A DNA stretch of 64,000 nt from Bosea sp. BIWAKO-01 (GCF_001748145.1 NZ_BCQA01000001.1:992001-1056000), one strand, 5' to 3'; positions 17,422-26,293 are shown, counted from the stretch's first letter. Numbers and translations are program-made. Notes: generated by a model from the letters alone, not told the origin.

Positions 17422-18630
17422 TCAGACGCGTTCGATGATGGTCGCGACGCCCATGCCGGCGGCGACGCAAAGCGTCACGAGTGCGGTCTGCTTGTTCGTG
17501 CGCTCAAGTTCGTCGAGCACCGTGCCGAGGATCATCGCGCCCGTGGCGCCGAGCGGATGGCCCATCGCAATGGCGCCGCCATTGACGTTGAGGATGGCGT
17601 CGTCGATGTCGAAGGCCTGCTGATAGCGCAGCACCACCGAGGAGAAGGCCTCGTTCAGCTCGAACAGGTCGATATCCCCTGTGGTCATGCCGGCCTTTTT
17701 CAGAACCAGTTCCGTGACGTCGACCGGCCCGGTCAGCATCAGCGCCAGATCGGAACCGACGGTGGCGAAGGCCCGGATGCGGGCGCGCGGCTTCAGGCCG
17801 GCCGCCTTGCCGCCCTTCTTCGAGCCGACGAGCACGGCAGCCGCACCATCGACGATGCCGGAGGAATTGCCGGCGTGATGCACGTGATTGACGAACTCCA
17901 CATCGGGGTGAGCCGCCGTCGCGACGGCATCGAAACCACCCATCTCGCCCATCTGGACGAAGGATGCCTTGAGCGCCGCCAGGGCCTGCATGTCGGTATT
18001 GGGACGAATGGTCTCGTCGCGGTCGAGGAGGATCAGGCCGTTGACGTCGGTGACCGGAATGACCGAATTCCTGAAGCGGCCTTCGGCCCAGGCGGCGGCG
18101 GCCTTCTTGTGCGAGCGCACGGCAAAGGCGTCGACATCGTCACGCGAGAAGCCGTATTTCGTGGCGATCAGATCGGCCGAGACGCCTTGCGGCATGAAAT
18201 AGGTGTCGATCGCGACGGACGGATCGACCGCGATGCCGAAGCCCGAGGCGCCCATGCCGACGCGGCTCATGCTCTCGACGCCGCCACCGATCGCCATCTC
18301 CTTCTGGCCGGCCATGACCTGCGCCGCGGCAAGGTTCACCGCGTCGAGGCCCGAGGCGCAGAAGCGGTTGATCTGCACGCCCGGCACTTCCTTGCCGTAC
18401 CCCGCCTTGAGCGCGACGGTCCGCGCGATATCGGCGCCAGCCTCGCCGACCGGATCGACGCAGCCAAAGACGACATCCTCGACGAGCTTGGGCTCGAGCT
18501 TGTTGCGCTCCTTGATCGCACGCAGCACCTGCGTGCCGAGTTCAATCGCCGTGACCTCGTGCAGGGAGCCGTCGGCCTTGCCCTTGCCGCGCGCCGTCCG
18601 AACGTGATCGTAGATGAATGCGTCAGCCAT
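17422..18630 (-). CDS. fadA: Acetyl-CoA C-acyltransferase (3-ketoacyl-CoA thiolase)
   Basis: A 402-residue thiolase, completing beta-oxidation by cleaving 3-ketoacyl-CoA to acetyl-CoA and a shortened acyl-CoA. The nucleophilic cysteine is in VQINRFCASGLDAVNLAAAQ (about residue 92), the active-site His in NGGAIAMGHPLGATGAMI, and the C-terminal acid/base cysteine in TLCVAAGMGVA. The ATG at 18630 (MADAFIYDHVRTARGK) is the family start; a frame continuing to 18963 overlaps the acyl-CoA dehydrogenase and is spurious. It sits between the dehydrogenase gene (140-base spacer with a palindromic repeat) and the fadB-like gene (23 bases). Confidence 0.97.
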   Translation of the reverse strand: MADAFIYDHVRTARGKGKADGSLHEVTAIELGTQVLRAIKERNKLEPKLVEDVVFGCVDPVGEAGADIARTVALKAGYGKEVPGVQINRFCASGLDAVNLAAAQVMAGQKEMAIGGGVESMSRVGMGASGFGIAVDPSVAIDTYFMPQGVSADLIATKYGFSRDDVDAFAVRSHKKAAAAWAEGRFRNSVIPVTDVNGLILLDRDETIRPNTDMQALAALKASFVQMGEMGGFDAVATAAHPDVEFVNHVHHAGNSSGIVDGAAAVLVGSKKGGKAAGLKPRARIRAFATVGSDLALMLTGPVDVTELVLKKAGMTTGDIDLFELNEAFSSVVLRYQQAFDIDDAILNVNGGAIAMGHPLGATGAMILGTVLDELERTNKQTALVTLCVAAGMGVATIIERV

Positions 18631-18684
18631 CAAGGCCTCCCGGGGCTCGCCGCAATGGCGGCTCGTTGTTGGGACTTCGCCAAC

Positions 18685-18756
18685 ATGGCCGGGCATGTCC
18701 CAGCCGTCTGGAAGCGAAGGCAATCTGCAAGCGATGCCCGGGTCAAGCCCGGGCAT
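18685..18756. repeat. Rhizobial-type palindromic intergenic repeat
   Basis: The 140-base spacer between the acyl-CoA dehydrogenase and thiolase genes holds a perfect hairpin, ATGCCCGGG (18734-18742) and CCCGGGCAT (18748-18756) with loop TCAAG, and a degenerate copy ATGGCCGGGCATGTCCC just beside it (from about 18685). This is the pattern of short GC palindromes scattered in Rhizobiales genomes. No T-run follows on the transcribed strand, so it probably stabilises mRNA ends rather than ending transcription. Confidence 0.6.
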
Positions 18757-18770
18757 GACCTTTGGTCGGC

Positions 18771-20567
18771 TCAGAACTGCTCTGCCGAGAGCGCCATGGT
18801 GGAATCGGCGCCAGCCGTGATCCGTGCCAGATGCGCGGCCGTCTCCGGCAGGGTGCGCTCCATGAAGAAGCGCGCGGTGACGAGCTTGGTGTTCATCCGC
18901 TCGGTCGCGCCATTGGCGCCGGCCTTGAGCTTGTCCTGCGCAGCCTTGGCGATCTTCACCCACATATAGCCGAGCGAGACGAGGCCGAGCAGGTGCATGT
19001 AGTCTGTCGCGCCGGCGCCGGCATTGTCAGGCTTGGCGAGGGCGTTGTTCATGAACCACATCGTCGCCTGCTGGAGATGACCGAGCGAGGCCAGCAGCGG
19101 AGCGAGCAGCGGCTTCAGCCCCTCGTCCTCGCCATGTTCCTTGATGAAGCCGCCGACCTCGTTGAAGAAGGCCATGATGGCGCGGCCGCCGTCTCGGCCG
19201 AGCTTGCGGCCGATCAGGTCCATGGCCTGCACGCCATTGGCGCCCTCGTAGATCATGGCGATGCGCGCGTCGCGCACGAACTGCTCCATGCCCCATTCGG
19301 CGATGTAGCCATGGCCACCATACATCTGCTGGGCCTTTACCGCGTTGTCGAAACCGACATCGGTCAGGACACCCTTGAGCACGGGGGTCATCAGTCCAAG
19401 CTGATCGTCGGCGGCCTGGCGTTCGGCGGCATCGACTGAGCGATGGGCGACATCGGATTTCAGCGCGTTCCACAACACGAAGGCGCGCGCGGCCTCGTTG
19501 AAGGCCTTGATCGACATCAGCGTGCGGCGGACATCGGGATGGACGATGATCGGATCGGCAGCCTTGTCCGGGTCCTTGGCGCCGGTCAGCGCCCGCCCCT
19601 GCAGGCGGTCCTTGGCATAGGCAACAGCGTTCTGATAGGCGACCTCGGACTGGGCGAGCCCCTGGATCGCGACGCCGAGGCGGGCCTCGTTCATCATCAC
19701 GAACATGGCGTTGAGGCCCTTGTTCTCGGTGCCGATGAGCCAGCCCGTGGCGCCGTCATAGTTCATGACGCAGGTCGAATTGCCGTGGATGCCCATCTTG
19801 TGCTCGATCGAGCCGCAGGAGACACCGTTGCGCTCGCCGACCGCGCCATCGGCGCCGACGACGTTGCGCGGCACCACGAAAAGCGAGATGCCCTTGACGC
19901 CCGCCGGAGCCCCCTCGATGCGGGCGAGCACGAGATGGATGATGTTCTCGGTGATGTCCTGCTCACCGGCCGAGATGAAGATCTTGGTGCCGGAGATCGC
20001 ATAGGAACCATCGCCATTCGGCACGGCCTTGGTCTTGATCAGGCCGAGATCGGTGCCGCAATGCGGTTCGGTCAGGTTCATGGTGCCCGACCAGACACCC
20101 TCGACCATCTTCGGGATATAAGTGCGCTTCTGCTCCTCGGTACCGTGCACATAGAGTGCGGCGATCGCGCCCATGGTCAGGCCGGGATACATCGAGAAAG
20201 CCATGTTCGCCGCCGAGGCATATTCGTTCATCACGGCGCCGAGCGTATAGGGCAGGCCCTGGCCGCCATATTCGGGATCCATGGCAAGTCCGATCCAGCC
20301 GCCCTCGGCATAGGCCCTGTGCGCCTGCTTGAAGCCCTTTGGCGTCGTCACGGATCCATCAGGATTGCGCTTGCAGCCCTCCTGGTCGCCGGAATGGTTC
20401 AATGGCTGGAGCACTTCCTCGCAGAGCTTGGCACCCTCGCCCAGGACCGCCTCCACCACATCGGGCGTCGCATCCGCGAAACCCGGCAGGTTGTTGTAGC
20501 GTTCGATGTTGAAGACGTCGTTGAGCAGGAACAGGGTGTCTTCGACGGGCGCCTTGTAAACCGGCAT
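18771..20567 (-). CDS. Acyl-CoA dehydrogenase with C-terminal acetyl-CoA-dehydrogenase-like domain
   Basis: A 598-residue flavoprotein, longer than the 380-residue classic type because of an N-terminal segment (MPVYKAPVEDTLFLLNDVF) and a C-terminal helical extension of about 120 residues typical of the DmdC/FadE-like long-form family. The FAD and substrate region NLTEPHCGTDLGLIKTKA and the C-terminal catalytic Glu region MIYEGANGVQAMDLIGRK are present. It introduces the trans-2 double bond in the first step of beta-oxidation. The start at 20567 has GGGAGGAC three bases upstream; a longer frame to 20627 is not family-like. The AT-rich dyad at 20629-20652 lies 62 bases upstream. It heads the operon with fadA, the fadB-like gene and the deformylase-like gene. 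Confidence 0.96.
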   Translation of the reverse strand: MPVYKAPVEDTLFLLNDVFNIERYNNLPGFADATPDVVEAVLGEGAKLCEEVLQPLNHSGDQEGCKRNPDGSVTTPKGFKQAHRAYAEGGWIGLAMDPEYGGQGLPYTLGAVMNEYASAANMAFSMYPGLTMGAIAALYVHGTEEQKRTYIPKMVEGVWSGTMNLTEPHCGTDLGLIKTKAVPNGDGSYAISGTKIFISAGEQDITENIIHLVLARIEGAPAGVKGISLFVVPRNVVGADGAVGERNGVSCGSIEHKMGIHGNSTCVMNYDGATGWLIGTENKGLNAMFVMMNEARLGVAIQGLAQSEVAYQNAVAYAKDRLQGRALTGAKDPDKAADPIIVHPDVRRTLMSIKAFNEAARAFVLWNALKSDVAHRSVDAAERQAADDQLGLMTPVLKGVLTDVGFDNAVKAQQMYGGHGYIAEWGMEQFVRDARIAMIYEGANGVQAMDLIGRKLGRDGGRAIMAFFNEVGGFIKEHGEDEGLKPLLAPLLASLGHLQQATMWFMNNALAKPDNAGAGATDYMHLLGLVSLGYMWVKIAKAAQDKLKAGANGATERMNTKLVTARFFMERTLPETAAHLARITAGADSTMALSAEQF

Positions 20568-20628
20568 GGTGTCCTCCCTCTCGCGCAGCGCGGCCGCTAT
20601 CGAATGCGATCCGGGGCAGCCGCTCATC

Positions 20629-20652
20629 AGATAGTTTATATATAAACAATCT
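20629..20652 (-). promoter_or_regulatory. 24-bp AT-rich dyad, probable operator of the beta-oxidation operon
   Basis: The core GTTTATATATAAAC (20634-20647) is a perfect 14-bp palindrome; with the flanking AGAT and ATCT the symmetry extends to 24 bp with a single mismatched pair. It stands 62 bases upstream of the acyl-CoA dehydrogenase start in DNA that is otherwise strongly GC-rich, and includes TATATA/TATAAA sequences that could be the -10 box. The nearby MerR-family regulator is the obvious candidate to bind it, but a TetR or GntR protein from elsewhere is equally possible. Confidence 0.6.
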
Positions 20653-20725
20653 ATAGACGGCTTGTGAAGGGGGCTCGGCCAATTTGTTGCCGCACCCTGT
20701 CGCGCATCCCGGGCTCAGCGCATGA

Positions 20726-20757
20726 CAAAACGGCCCCGGACACAAGTCCGGAGCCGT
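20726..20757 (-). terminator. Rho-independent terminator of the MerR gene
   Basis: Arms ACGGCCCCGGAC (20730-20741) and GTCCGGAGCCGT (20746-20757) pair over 12 positions with one mismatch around the loop ACAA. On the minus strand the stem is followed by TTTT (20727-20730 as AAAA on the plus strand). It lies 42 bases after the MerR stop codon and separates that gene from the beta-oxidation operon promoter. Confidence 0.8.
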
Positions 20758-20798
20758 CAATCCAGATCAAATGATCGGTAATCCGTGCCGTGAGGCGC

Positions 20799-21266
20799 TC
20801 AGGCCTTGTCGAGGCCCGCAAGCGTCGCTTCGAGCTCGGCGATCGCGCCTTCGATCTCGACCTGCTGCGAGCGCAGCAATTCGAGCTGCTCGGCAATCTG
20901 GCCGCGGGTGAGCTGCAGCCCGCCGACCGAAGCCGACTTCTCTCCGCCGGCCTCGCCCTTCTTTTCCTCATTGGCGAGCATCGCGCGGATTTCGACCAGC
21001 GTGAAACCGAGCTGCTTGCCCTTGAGGATCAGCGCAAGCCGCGAGCGATCGCGGCCGGAATAGATGCGCGTCATGCCCGAACGGGCCGGCGCAAGGAGAC
21101 CGCGCGATTCATAGAAGCGAAGCGTGCGCAGCGTCACCGCGAAATCGCGGGCAAGGTCGCTGATGGTGAAACCACCAGCCGAGTCGGCTTCACTGGAAGT
21201 AGGCGTCGACGATGTGCGGCCGGTATCTGAAGAGCCGGCCGCCATAGCATTGCTGTGGCGCGACAT
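20799..21266 (-). CDS. MerR-family transcriptional regulator
   Basis: A 155-residue regulator. After a Ser/Thr-rich N-terminal tail of about 30 residues comes the MerR winged helix-turn-helix (FTISDLARDFAVTLRTLRFY, then ESRGLLAPARSGMTRIYSGRD), and the C-terminal third is a coiled-coil dimerisation helix (ITRGQIAEQLELL-like). It contains no cysteine, so it is not a classical metal or thiol sensor. The ATG at 21266 has AAGGA upstream; a longer frame to 21353 adds no family sequence. It precedes the beta-oxidation operon in the same direction, separated by a terminator, as do the MerR regulators that control acyl-CoA or branched-chain catabolism in other proteobacteria. Ligand and target are inferred. 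Confidence 0.93.
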   Translation of the reverse strand: MSRHSNAMAAGSSDTGRTSSTPTSSEADSAGGFTISDLARDFAVTLRTLRFYESRGLLAPARSGMTRIYSGRDRSRLALILKGKQLGFTLVEIRAMLANEEKKGEAGGEKSASVGGLQLTRGQIAEQLELLRSQQVEIEGAIAELEATLAGLDKA

Positions 21267-21628
21267 GGAGTTCCTTAAAAAGTTTGGACGCAGGGAACCG
21301 CCGGCATCGGTGGCGACGAAGTTCCGTAGGGTAGGGGGAATAGCTCGCCCCATCTCCTTGCGTCAGGTAATATCGGCCAATTGGGGGTAAATTACGGTTA
21401 CGAGCCCGCCATTCGTGCCGCCCCTGTCCGGGCGTTTGCAAAAAATTAACGGCCGGCCGCCGGATATTAACCGTCCGTTTACCGTGACGGCCAAAAGTCG
21501 GGTCTGCGAGCCAGGCCGTCGTCAGCGGCAACTGAATCTTCACGATCGCCTGTTTCGCGCGGGGAAGCTGCGGCGCCAGGGGGCTGCGCATCCCGACTGA
21601 AGACCGGTCCCCTTAGGCGAGCGAGATC
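21267..21628. promoter_or_regulatory. Divergent promoter region between the MerR and PodJ-like genes
   Basis: These 362 bases contain no gene. Near the middle are AT-rich tracts uncommon in this DNA: GTAAATTACGG (about 21388), AAAAAATTAACGG (21440-21452) and the box at 21467-21482. The leftward MerR promoter should lie within the first 100 bases and the rightward PodJ-like promoter near the AT-rich tracts, but no clean -35/-10 pair is evident. Confidence 0.5.
21467..21482 (+). promoter_or_regulatory. CtrA-like box TTAACCGTCCGTTTAC upstream of the PodJ-like gene
   Basis: TTAA and TTTA separated by seven bases, 147 bases before the PodJ-like start. It matches 14 of 16 bases of the box at 11891-11906 and the spacing of the CtrA consensus TTAA-N7-TTAA. 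Control of a polar scaffold gene by a cell-cycle regulator would be biologically sensible. Binding is inferred. Confidence 0.45.
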
Positions 21629-24600
21629 ATGGCCAATAGCTTGCCCTGGAGCGTCAAGGGCGTTGATCCGCGCACCCGCGATGCCGCAAAGGCGGCGGCG
21701 CGGCGCGCCGGAATGACCCTGGGTGAATGGCTGGACCACAAGATTCGCGTCGAGGCCGAAGAGAGCGAACCGACAGCCGCTCCGCTGGAGCAGCTCGACA
21801 TCGCAGCGCTGTCCGAGCGTCTCGCCAAGCTCTCCCAAGGGCAGATGGAAACCTCCTCGCAGGCCGCAGCAAGCGCTGCGGCACCGCAATTTGCCCCCGA
21901 GATGTCGCGGGGCCAGATCGAGGCCGCGCTTTCGCAGGCCGCCCTCGCAGAGCGCATGACCCGGGAATCGAGCGTCAAGACGGCCGGCGCCCTGGATTCG
22001 ATCGCGCGCTGGATCGAGAAGACCGAGAACCGTCTGGTCAGCGGCGAGCGCAGCATCGCCGAACGTCAGGAACGCGCCACCAACGTCATCGCCGACGCGA
22101 TCAAGACCATGGGCGAGCGCATAGCCGAGATCGAGCGCAAGGCGGTTGATGCCCAGAATAAGGCCGCCACCGCCCGCCCGGCACTGAACCGCGACGGTCT
22201 GGCCGCAGCGGTGACGGATATCCGTACGCGCCAGCGCATGCTGGATACCGCCCCCGAATCCGCCGCCTCGGGCCGGACAGGCCTGAGCGAAAGCCGGGTC
22301 GCAGCCTTGAGGCAGGATCTCCGTTCCTTGAGCGAGAGAGTGGGCGCCACAAGCGACCATCCCTCTCTCATGTCCGAGCGGCTCTCCCCGGCTGCAGCGT
22401 CACGCCAGGTCGAAACGCCCGCACTGGAAAGGCTGATTGCCGAGCTCGGTTCGAAGCTGGAGCGGCTGGACCGGAACGACCGTATCGAGCCGATACTGAG
22501 GCCGCTGGCGCGGATCGAAACCGAAGTCGCCCGCCTCGCCCGCGAAAACTCCGGCGAGAGCTATGCCCGTTTCGAGCTGGAGATCGCGCATCTCGCCGCC
22601 AAGGTCGACGCACTCGCGGCGCGCGGCAGCGACCGCGCTGCACTGACCCCGGTGCTTCGCGACATCGCGGAATTGCGCGATCTGCTTGCCACGACGACCG
22701 GCGACAACCGCCTCGGCGATCTTTCGCAACAGGTTTCGGCTCTGGCGGGCGAAGTCGCCCGGCTGCGCGACGGGCAGCCTGATGCACTCTCGATGCGTGG
22801 CCTGTCCCAGGCGATCGAGGACGTGCGCGACGCTCTGCTCACCGACCGCTTCGGCGACCCCGCCCCGCTGCTTTCGCTGTCGCGGCAGGTCGAGGCACTG
22901 GCTGACAAGGTCGATTCGCTGCCCGTGATGCGCCCCGAGGTGATCACGTCCCAGACCGAGCAACTCTTCGCACGCCTCAACGAGATCGGCGCTTCCGGCT
23001 CTCCGGCATCGAACGAGCTGTCGCGCCGGATTGAGGCCCTCATCATCAAGCTCGAGGATGTCTCCGATCGGCAGCCCAACCTGCTCGCGGACCGGATCGA
23101 CAGCCTGCAGCACCAGATCGAGACGCTGGCGGATCACGGCCCGGCAGCAGTCACGAAGCAGATCGAAGGGTTGGCTGCCCGGATCGAGAGTCTCGCAGCC
23201 TCCAGCAATCTGACCCAGATGGTCCATGACGGCGGCAACGTCCAGGTCGCGCGCGTCGACATGCGCCCGGTTGAGGACATGTTGCGCAGCCTCGCCGAGA
23301 AGATCGACGAGGCGGGCCGCCCCGGCGCCGAATCCGATTCCTTCGATGCACTCGAACAGCAGATCGCCGGCCTCGCCAGCCGGCTCGACGAGGCCGTCGC
23401 GACGCGTTCGGCCGAGACCGGGATCGAGCGCACGCTGCAGGACCTCGTGCGTCATCTCCAGACCGTGCGCGAGGATACCGCAGCCGCGGCCGAACGTGCC
23501 GCACGCACCGCCATGGCCGATATGGCGAGCAAGACCCCCGCTCAGGCGGGAGGCTTTGCCGAGCTGAGCACCCTGGTTTCCGGACTGCGCGAGAGCAACG
23601 CCGCCTCCGGCCGAGAGACGCAGGACGCCATCGGCGCCGTCCATCAGACCCTCGAGACGATCATCTCGCGCCTCGCCAGCCTCGAAGCCGAGCTCGGCCT
23701 CGAGCGGAGGGAGGTCCCGCCCGCGCCGACCCCGGTGGCCGCGGCGCGCCCCTCGGCCATGCCGTCGGCGCGCGGCCTTGCGCTTCCTGCCAGCATGAGC
23801 GCCGCGATCGAGGATCGCTTTGGCGCCCGGCTGGAGACGACCAGGCCGGCGGAACGCGCAGCAGACGGGCCTGCTGCCAGATCCCATGATCTGCCGCTCG
23901 AACCGGGCTCGGGCCGGCCGCGCCCGGACACACCGGCCGCTCCGGCCGCGACGGCCCAGGATCCGCAATCGGTCCGCCAGAACCTGATCGCCGCGGCACG
24001 GCGTTCGGCAAAGGCTGCCTCCGAAGCCGCAGCCTCCGCGCCCGCAGCGGAAGCCGAGCGCGGTGGCACCAGCACCTCCAGGGGCGGCAAGCTCAAGGAG
24101 ATCATGGAGAAGCGTCGCCGTCCGCTTCTGCTCGGCCTGGCCGCCGTCGTTCTTGCCATGGGCACCGCCCATGTCGTCACCGGCGCGCTGCAAAGCCCGA
24201 AGACGAAGGCCGCCGGCAACGAAACCGTTCAGTCTCCTGCCTCCGCTCCCGCCCTCGCTGCCCCGGAACCCGCCGCACCGGAAGCTCCAGCGAAGCCCGC
24301 GAAGGATCAGAGCTCGGTGCTTTCGCCGGTCGAACTCGGCCCGGCCGCCGCATTCGCGGGACCGGCAGCCCCGATTCTCGGCTCTCCCGAAACCACCAGC
24401 TCGACCACCCAACCGACAGCAACCGCCGCGCTGCCGCCAGCGACCGCGCCCGACCCGGTTCAGGCCGTCACCGGGCTCGGCGACCTGCCCGCCGGATTTG
24501 GAACGCCGGGCCTGCGCAAGGCGGCCCAGGCAGGTGATGCCCGTGCCGTCTACGAGCTCGCCAGCCGCGCAGCTGATGGCAGCAACGCGACACGCGATCC

Positions 24601-25168
24601 GAAGCTGGCCTTGCGCCTGTTCGAACGCGCCGCGGTCGCCGGGCTGGCGCCAGCGCAGTTCCGACTGGCCAACATGTTCGAGAAGGGTGTGGGCACCCAG
24701 CGCGACATCGCACTGGCGCGGGTCTGGTACTCCCGTGCCGCAGAGCGCGGCAATGCCAAAGCCATGCACAATCTCGCCGTGCTCTATGCCGAGGGCGTCG
24801 ACGGCAAGGCGGACTATGCGACGGCGACGGAATGGTTCCGCCGCGCCGCGGACGCAGGCGTGCGCGACAGCCAGTACAATCTCGCGGTTCTGCTCGGCCG
24901 CGGCCTTGGCGTACCGGCCGATCTCGGCCAGTCCTATCTCTGGTTCGCCATCGCCGCCAAGCAGGGCGACGACGATGCGGCCCGCAAGCGTGACGAGGTC
25001 GCCGGACGCCTCAACCCCAACGACCTGGCAGCGGCGAAGCTCGCTGTCGATTCCTGGAAGGCAAAGGTGCTCGAGCCTGGCGCCAACGAGGTTGCGGCAC
25101 CGGCACAGGGTTGGGAAGACAACACAAGCGCAGCCGTCAGGAAGCCGGCAAAGCCGGCTCGCAGCTAA
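21629..25168 (+). CDS. PodJ-like polar localisation protein with Sel1 repeats
   Basis: A 1179-residue protein. It opens with a short conserved motif, MANSLPWSVKGVDPRTRDAA then RRAGMTLGEWL, seen at the start of rhizobial PodJ-like proteins. Residues 40-720 are long heptad-rich coiled coil (repeated LSRQVEALADKV-type segments), then a Pro/Ala-rich disordered part (about 720-820), one transmembrane helix (about 832-853, LLLGLAAVVLAMGTAHVV), a second Pro/Ala-rich periplasmic linker, and four Sel1-like repeats (about 950-1110, for example AQFRLANMFEKGVGTQRDIA and YNLAVLLGRGLGVPADLG). PodJ marks a cell pole and recruits polar signalling and division proteins in alphaproteobacteria. The layout cytoplasmic coiled coil, membrane span, periplasmic Sel1 repeats matches that family. 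No peptidoglycan-binding domain is seen at the C-terminus. Its own gene, monocistronic. Confidence 0.88.
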   Translation: MANSLPWSVKGVDPRTRDAAKAAARRAGMTLGEWLDHKIRVEAEESEPTAAPLEQLDIAALSERLAKLSQGQMETSSQAAASAAAPQFAPEMSRGQIEAALSQAALAERMTRESSVKTAGALDSIARWIEKTENRLVSGERSIAERQERATNVIADAIKTMGERIAEIERKAVDAQNKAATARPALNRDGLAAAVTDIRTRQRMLDTAPESAASGRTGLSESRVAALRQDLRSLSERVGATSDHPSLMSERLSPAAASRQVETPALERLIAELGSKLERLDRNDRIEPILRPLARIETEVARLARENSGESYARFELEIAHLAAKVDALAARGSDRAALTPVLRDIAELRDLLATTTGDNRLGDLSQQVSALAGEVARLRDGQPDALSMRGLSQAIEDVRDALLTDRFGDPAPLLSLSRQVEALADKVDSLPVMRPEVITSQTEQLFARLNEIGASGSPASNELSRRIEALIIKLEDVSDRQPNLLADRIDSLQHQIETLADHGPAAVTKQIEGLAARIESLAASSNLTQMVHDGGNVQVARVDMRPVEDMLRSLAEKIDEAGRPGAESDSFDALEQQIAGLASRLDEAVATRSAETGIERTLQDLVRHLQTVREDTAAAAERAARTAMADMASKTPAQAGGFAELSTLVSGLRESNAASGRETQDAIGAVHQTLETIISRLASLEAELGLERREVPPAPTPVAAARPSAMPSARGLALPASMSAAIEDRFGARLETTRPAERAADGPAARSHDLPLEPGSGRPRPDTPAAPAATAQDPQSVRQNLIAAARRSAKAASEAAASAPAAEAERGGTSTSRGGKLKEIMEKRRRPLLLGLAAVVLAMGTAHVVTGALQSPKTKAAGNETVQSPASAPALAAPEPAAPEAPAKPAKDQSSVLSPVELGPAAAFAGPAAPILGSPETTSSTTQPTATAALPPATAPDPVQAVTGLGDLPAGFGTPGLRKAAQAGDARAVYELASRAADGSNATRDPKLALRLFERAAVAGLAPAQFRLANMFEKGVGTQRDIALARVWYSRAAERGNAKAMHNLAVLYAEGVDGKADYATATEWFRRAADAGVRDSQYNLAVLLGRGLGVPADLGQSYLWFAIAAKQGDDDAARKRDEVAGRLNPNDLAAAKLAVDSWKAKVLEPGANEVAAPAQGWEDNTSAAVRKPAKPARS

Positions 25169-25363
25169 TGCATGAAAGGCAGGCCCCTGGCCTGTCTGTC
25201 ATGGTTTCGACGCGTTACGCAGCCATCAGAGGTTGATCGCGACTTCAGCCGATCCGGCCGCAACACCTTCTTCGTCCACGATAAGGATTTGCCTAACCGG
25301 ATTGGTGCAATCTGGGACGATCCGGCGCCGAATCTCATGCCGCGCCGGCACACGAGGGCAAAG

Positions 25364-26293
25364 GTGCAGATTTATCTCCCGATCGCGGAACTGCCGATCA
25401 GCATCCTGATGGTGCTGGGCCTGAGCGGTGCCGTCGGCTTCATCTCCGGCCTGTTCGGGGTCGGCGGCGGCTTCCTGCTGACCCCTCTGCTGATCTTCCT
25501 CGATATCCCTCCGGCGGTTGCCGTCGCAACCGTGGCCGCCCAGGTCGCCGGCTCGTCAATGACCGGCGTCCTGGCCTACTGGCGCCGCAAGGCGCTCGAC
25601 CTCAAGCTCGGCAGCGTCCTGGTCGGTGGCGGTATCATCGGCACCATTTTCGGCGTTCTGTTCTTCAACTCGATGCGCCGGCTCGGCCAGCTCGATCTGG
25701 TCATCACCCTGTCCTATGTGACGCTGTTCACGATCATCGGCGGATTGATGCTCTATGACGCGCTGCGCGCGGCGCTGCGCGCCAAGGCGGGCAAGCCGGC
25801 ACGCCTGCGTCGTCGGGCCGGCACACATCCGCAATGGATGAAGCTGCCCTGGCGGATGCGTTTCCATAGTTCCCAGCTCTACGCCAGCGTCATCCCGATC
25901 GCCGCGCTCGCCATCGTGATCGGCTTCATCGGCGCCGTGCTCGGTGTCGGCGGCGGCTTCATCCTGGTGCCGGCGCTGATCTATTTCTTCCGCATCCCGC
26001 CGGCGGTCGTCGTCGGCACCTCGTTGTTCCAGATCCTGGTGACGATGACGGGCGCAACCATGCTGCACGCCCTCACGAACCAGTCGGTCGACCTGATCCT
26101 GGCAGCACTGCTCCTGGTCGGCGGCGTGATCGGGGCCCAGTTCGGCGGCCGGGCGGCGCGCAACCTGAACGTCGACTCCTTCCGTCTGCTGCTTGCGCTG
26201 CTGATCCTGTCGGTGGGCCTGCGCTTCGCAATCGAGCTGTTCATCCCGCCCAGCGACCCGTTCTCGGTCGTCCTGCCGGAGAGCGCGCGATGA
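25364..26293 (+). CDS. TauE/SafE (TSUP) family sulfite/organosulfonate exporter-like permease
   Basis: A 309-residue inner-membrane protein of about eight helices with the family's internal duplication: GFISGLFGVGGGFLLTPLLI near the N-terminus and GFIGAVLGVGGGFILVPALI in the second half. TSUP proteins move small sulfur or carbon anions (sulfite, thiosulfate, sulfoacetate) across the membrane; the substrate here is not determined. A GTG start at 25364 (VQIYLPIAELPISILM) is preferred because family homology begins there and GAGGG lies five bases upstream; the frame is open back to 25172 but that extension is not conserved-looking. Its stop overlaps the start of the TIGR02186 gene (ATGA), so the two are translationally coupled. 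Confidence 0.93.
   Translation: MQIYLPIAELPISILMVLGLSGAVGFISGLFGVGGGFLLTPLLIFLDIPPAVAVATVAAQVAGSSMTGVLAYWRRKALDLKLGSVLVGGGIIGTIFGVLFFNSMRRLGQLDLVITLSYVTLFTIIGGLMLYDALRAALRAKAGKPARLRRRAGTHPQWMKLPWRMRFHSSQLYASVIPIAALAIVIGFIGAVLGVGGGFILVPALIYFFRIPPAVVVGTSLFQILVTMTGATMLHALTNQSVDLILAALLLVGGVIGAQFGGRAARNLNVDSFRLLLALLILSVGLRFAIELFIPPSDPFSVVLPESAR

Noticed and set aside
15287..17623. 778-codon open frame on the plus strand
   Set aside because: It is the mirror of the fadB-like gene; its composition is rich in Arg/Gly/Asp/Ala typical of antisense translation of high-GC coding DNA, with no protein motif.
22400..24769. 789-codon open frame on the minus strand
   Set aside because: Antisense to the PodJ-like gene, low-complexity Gly/Arg composition, no family resemblance.
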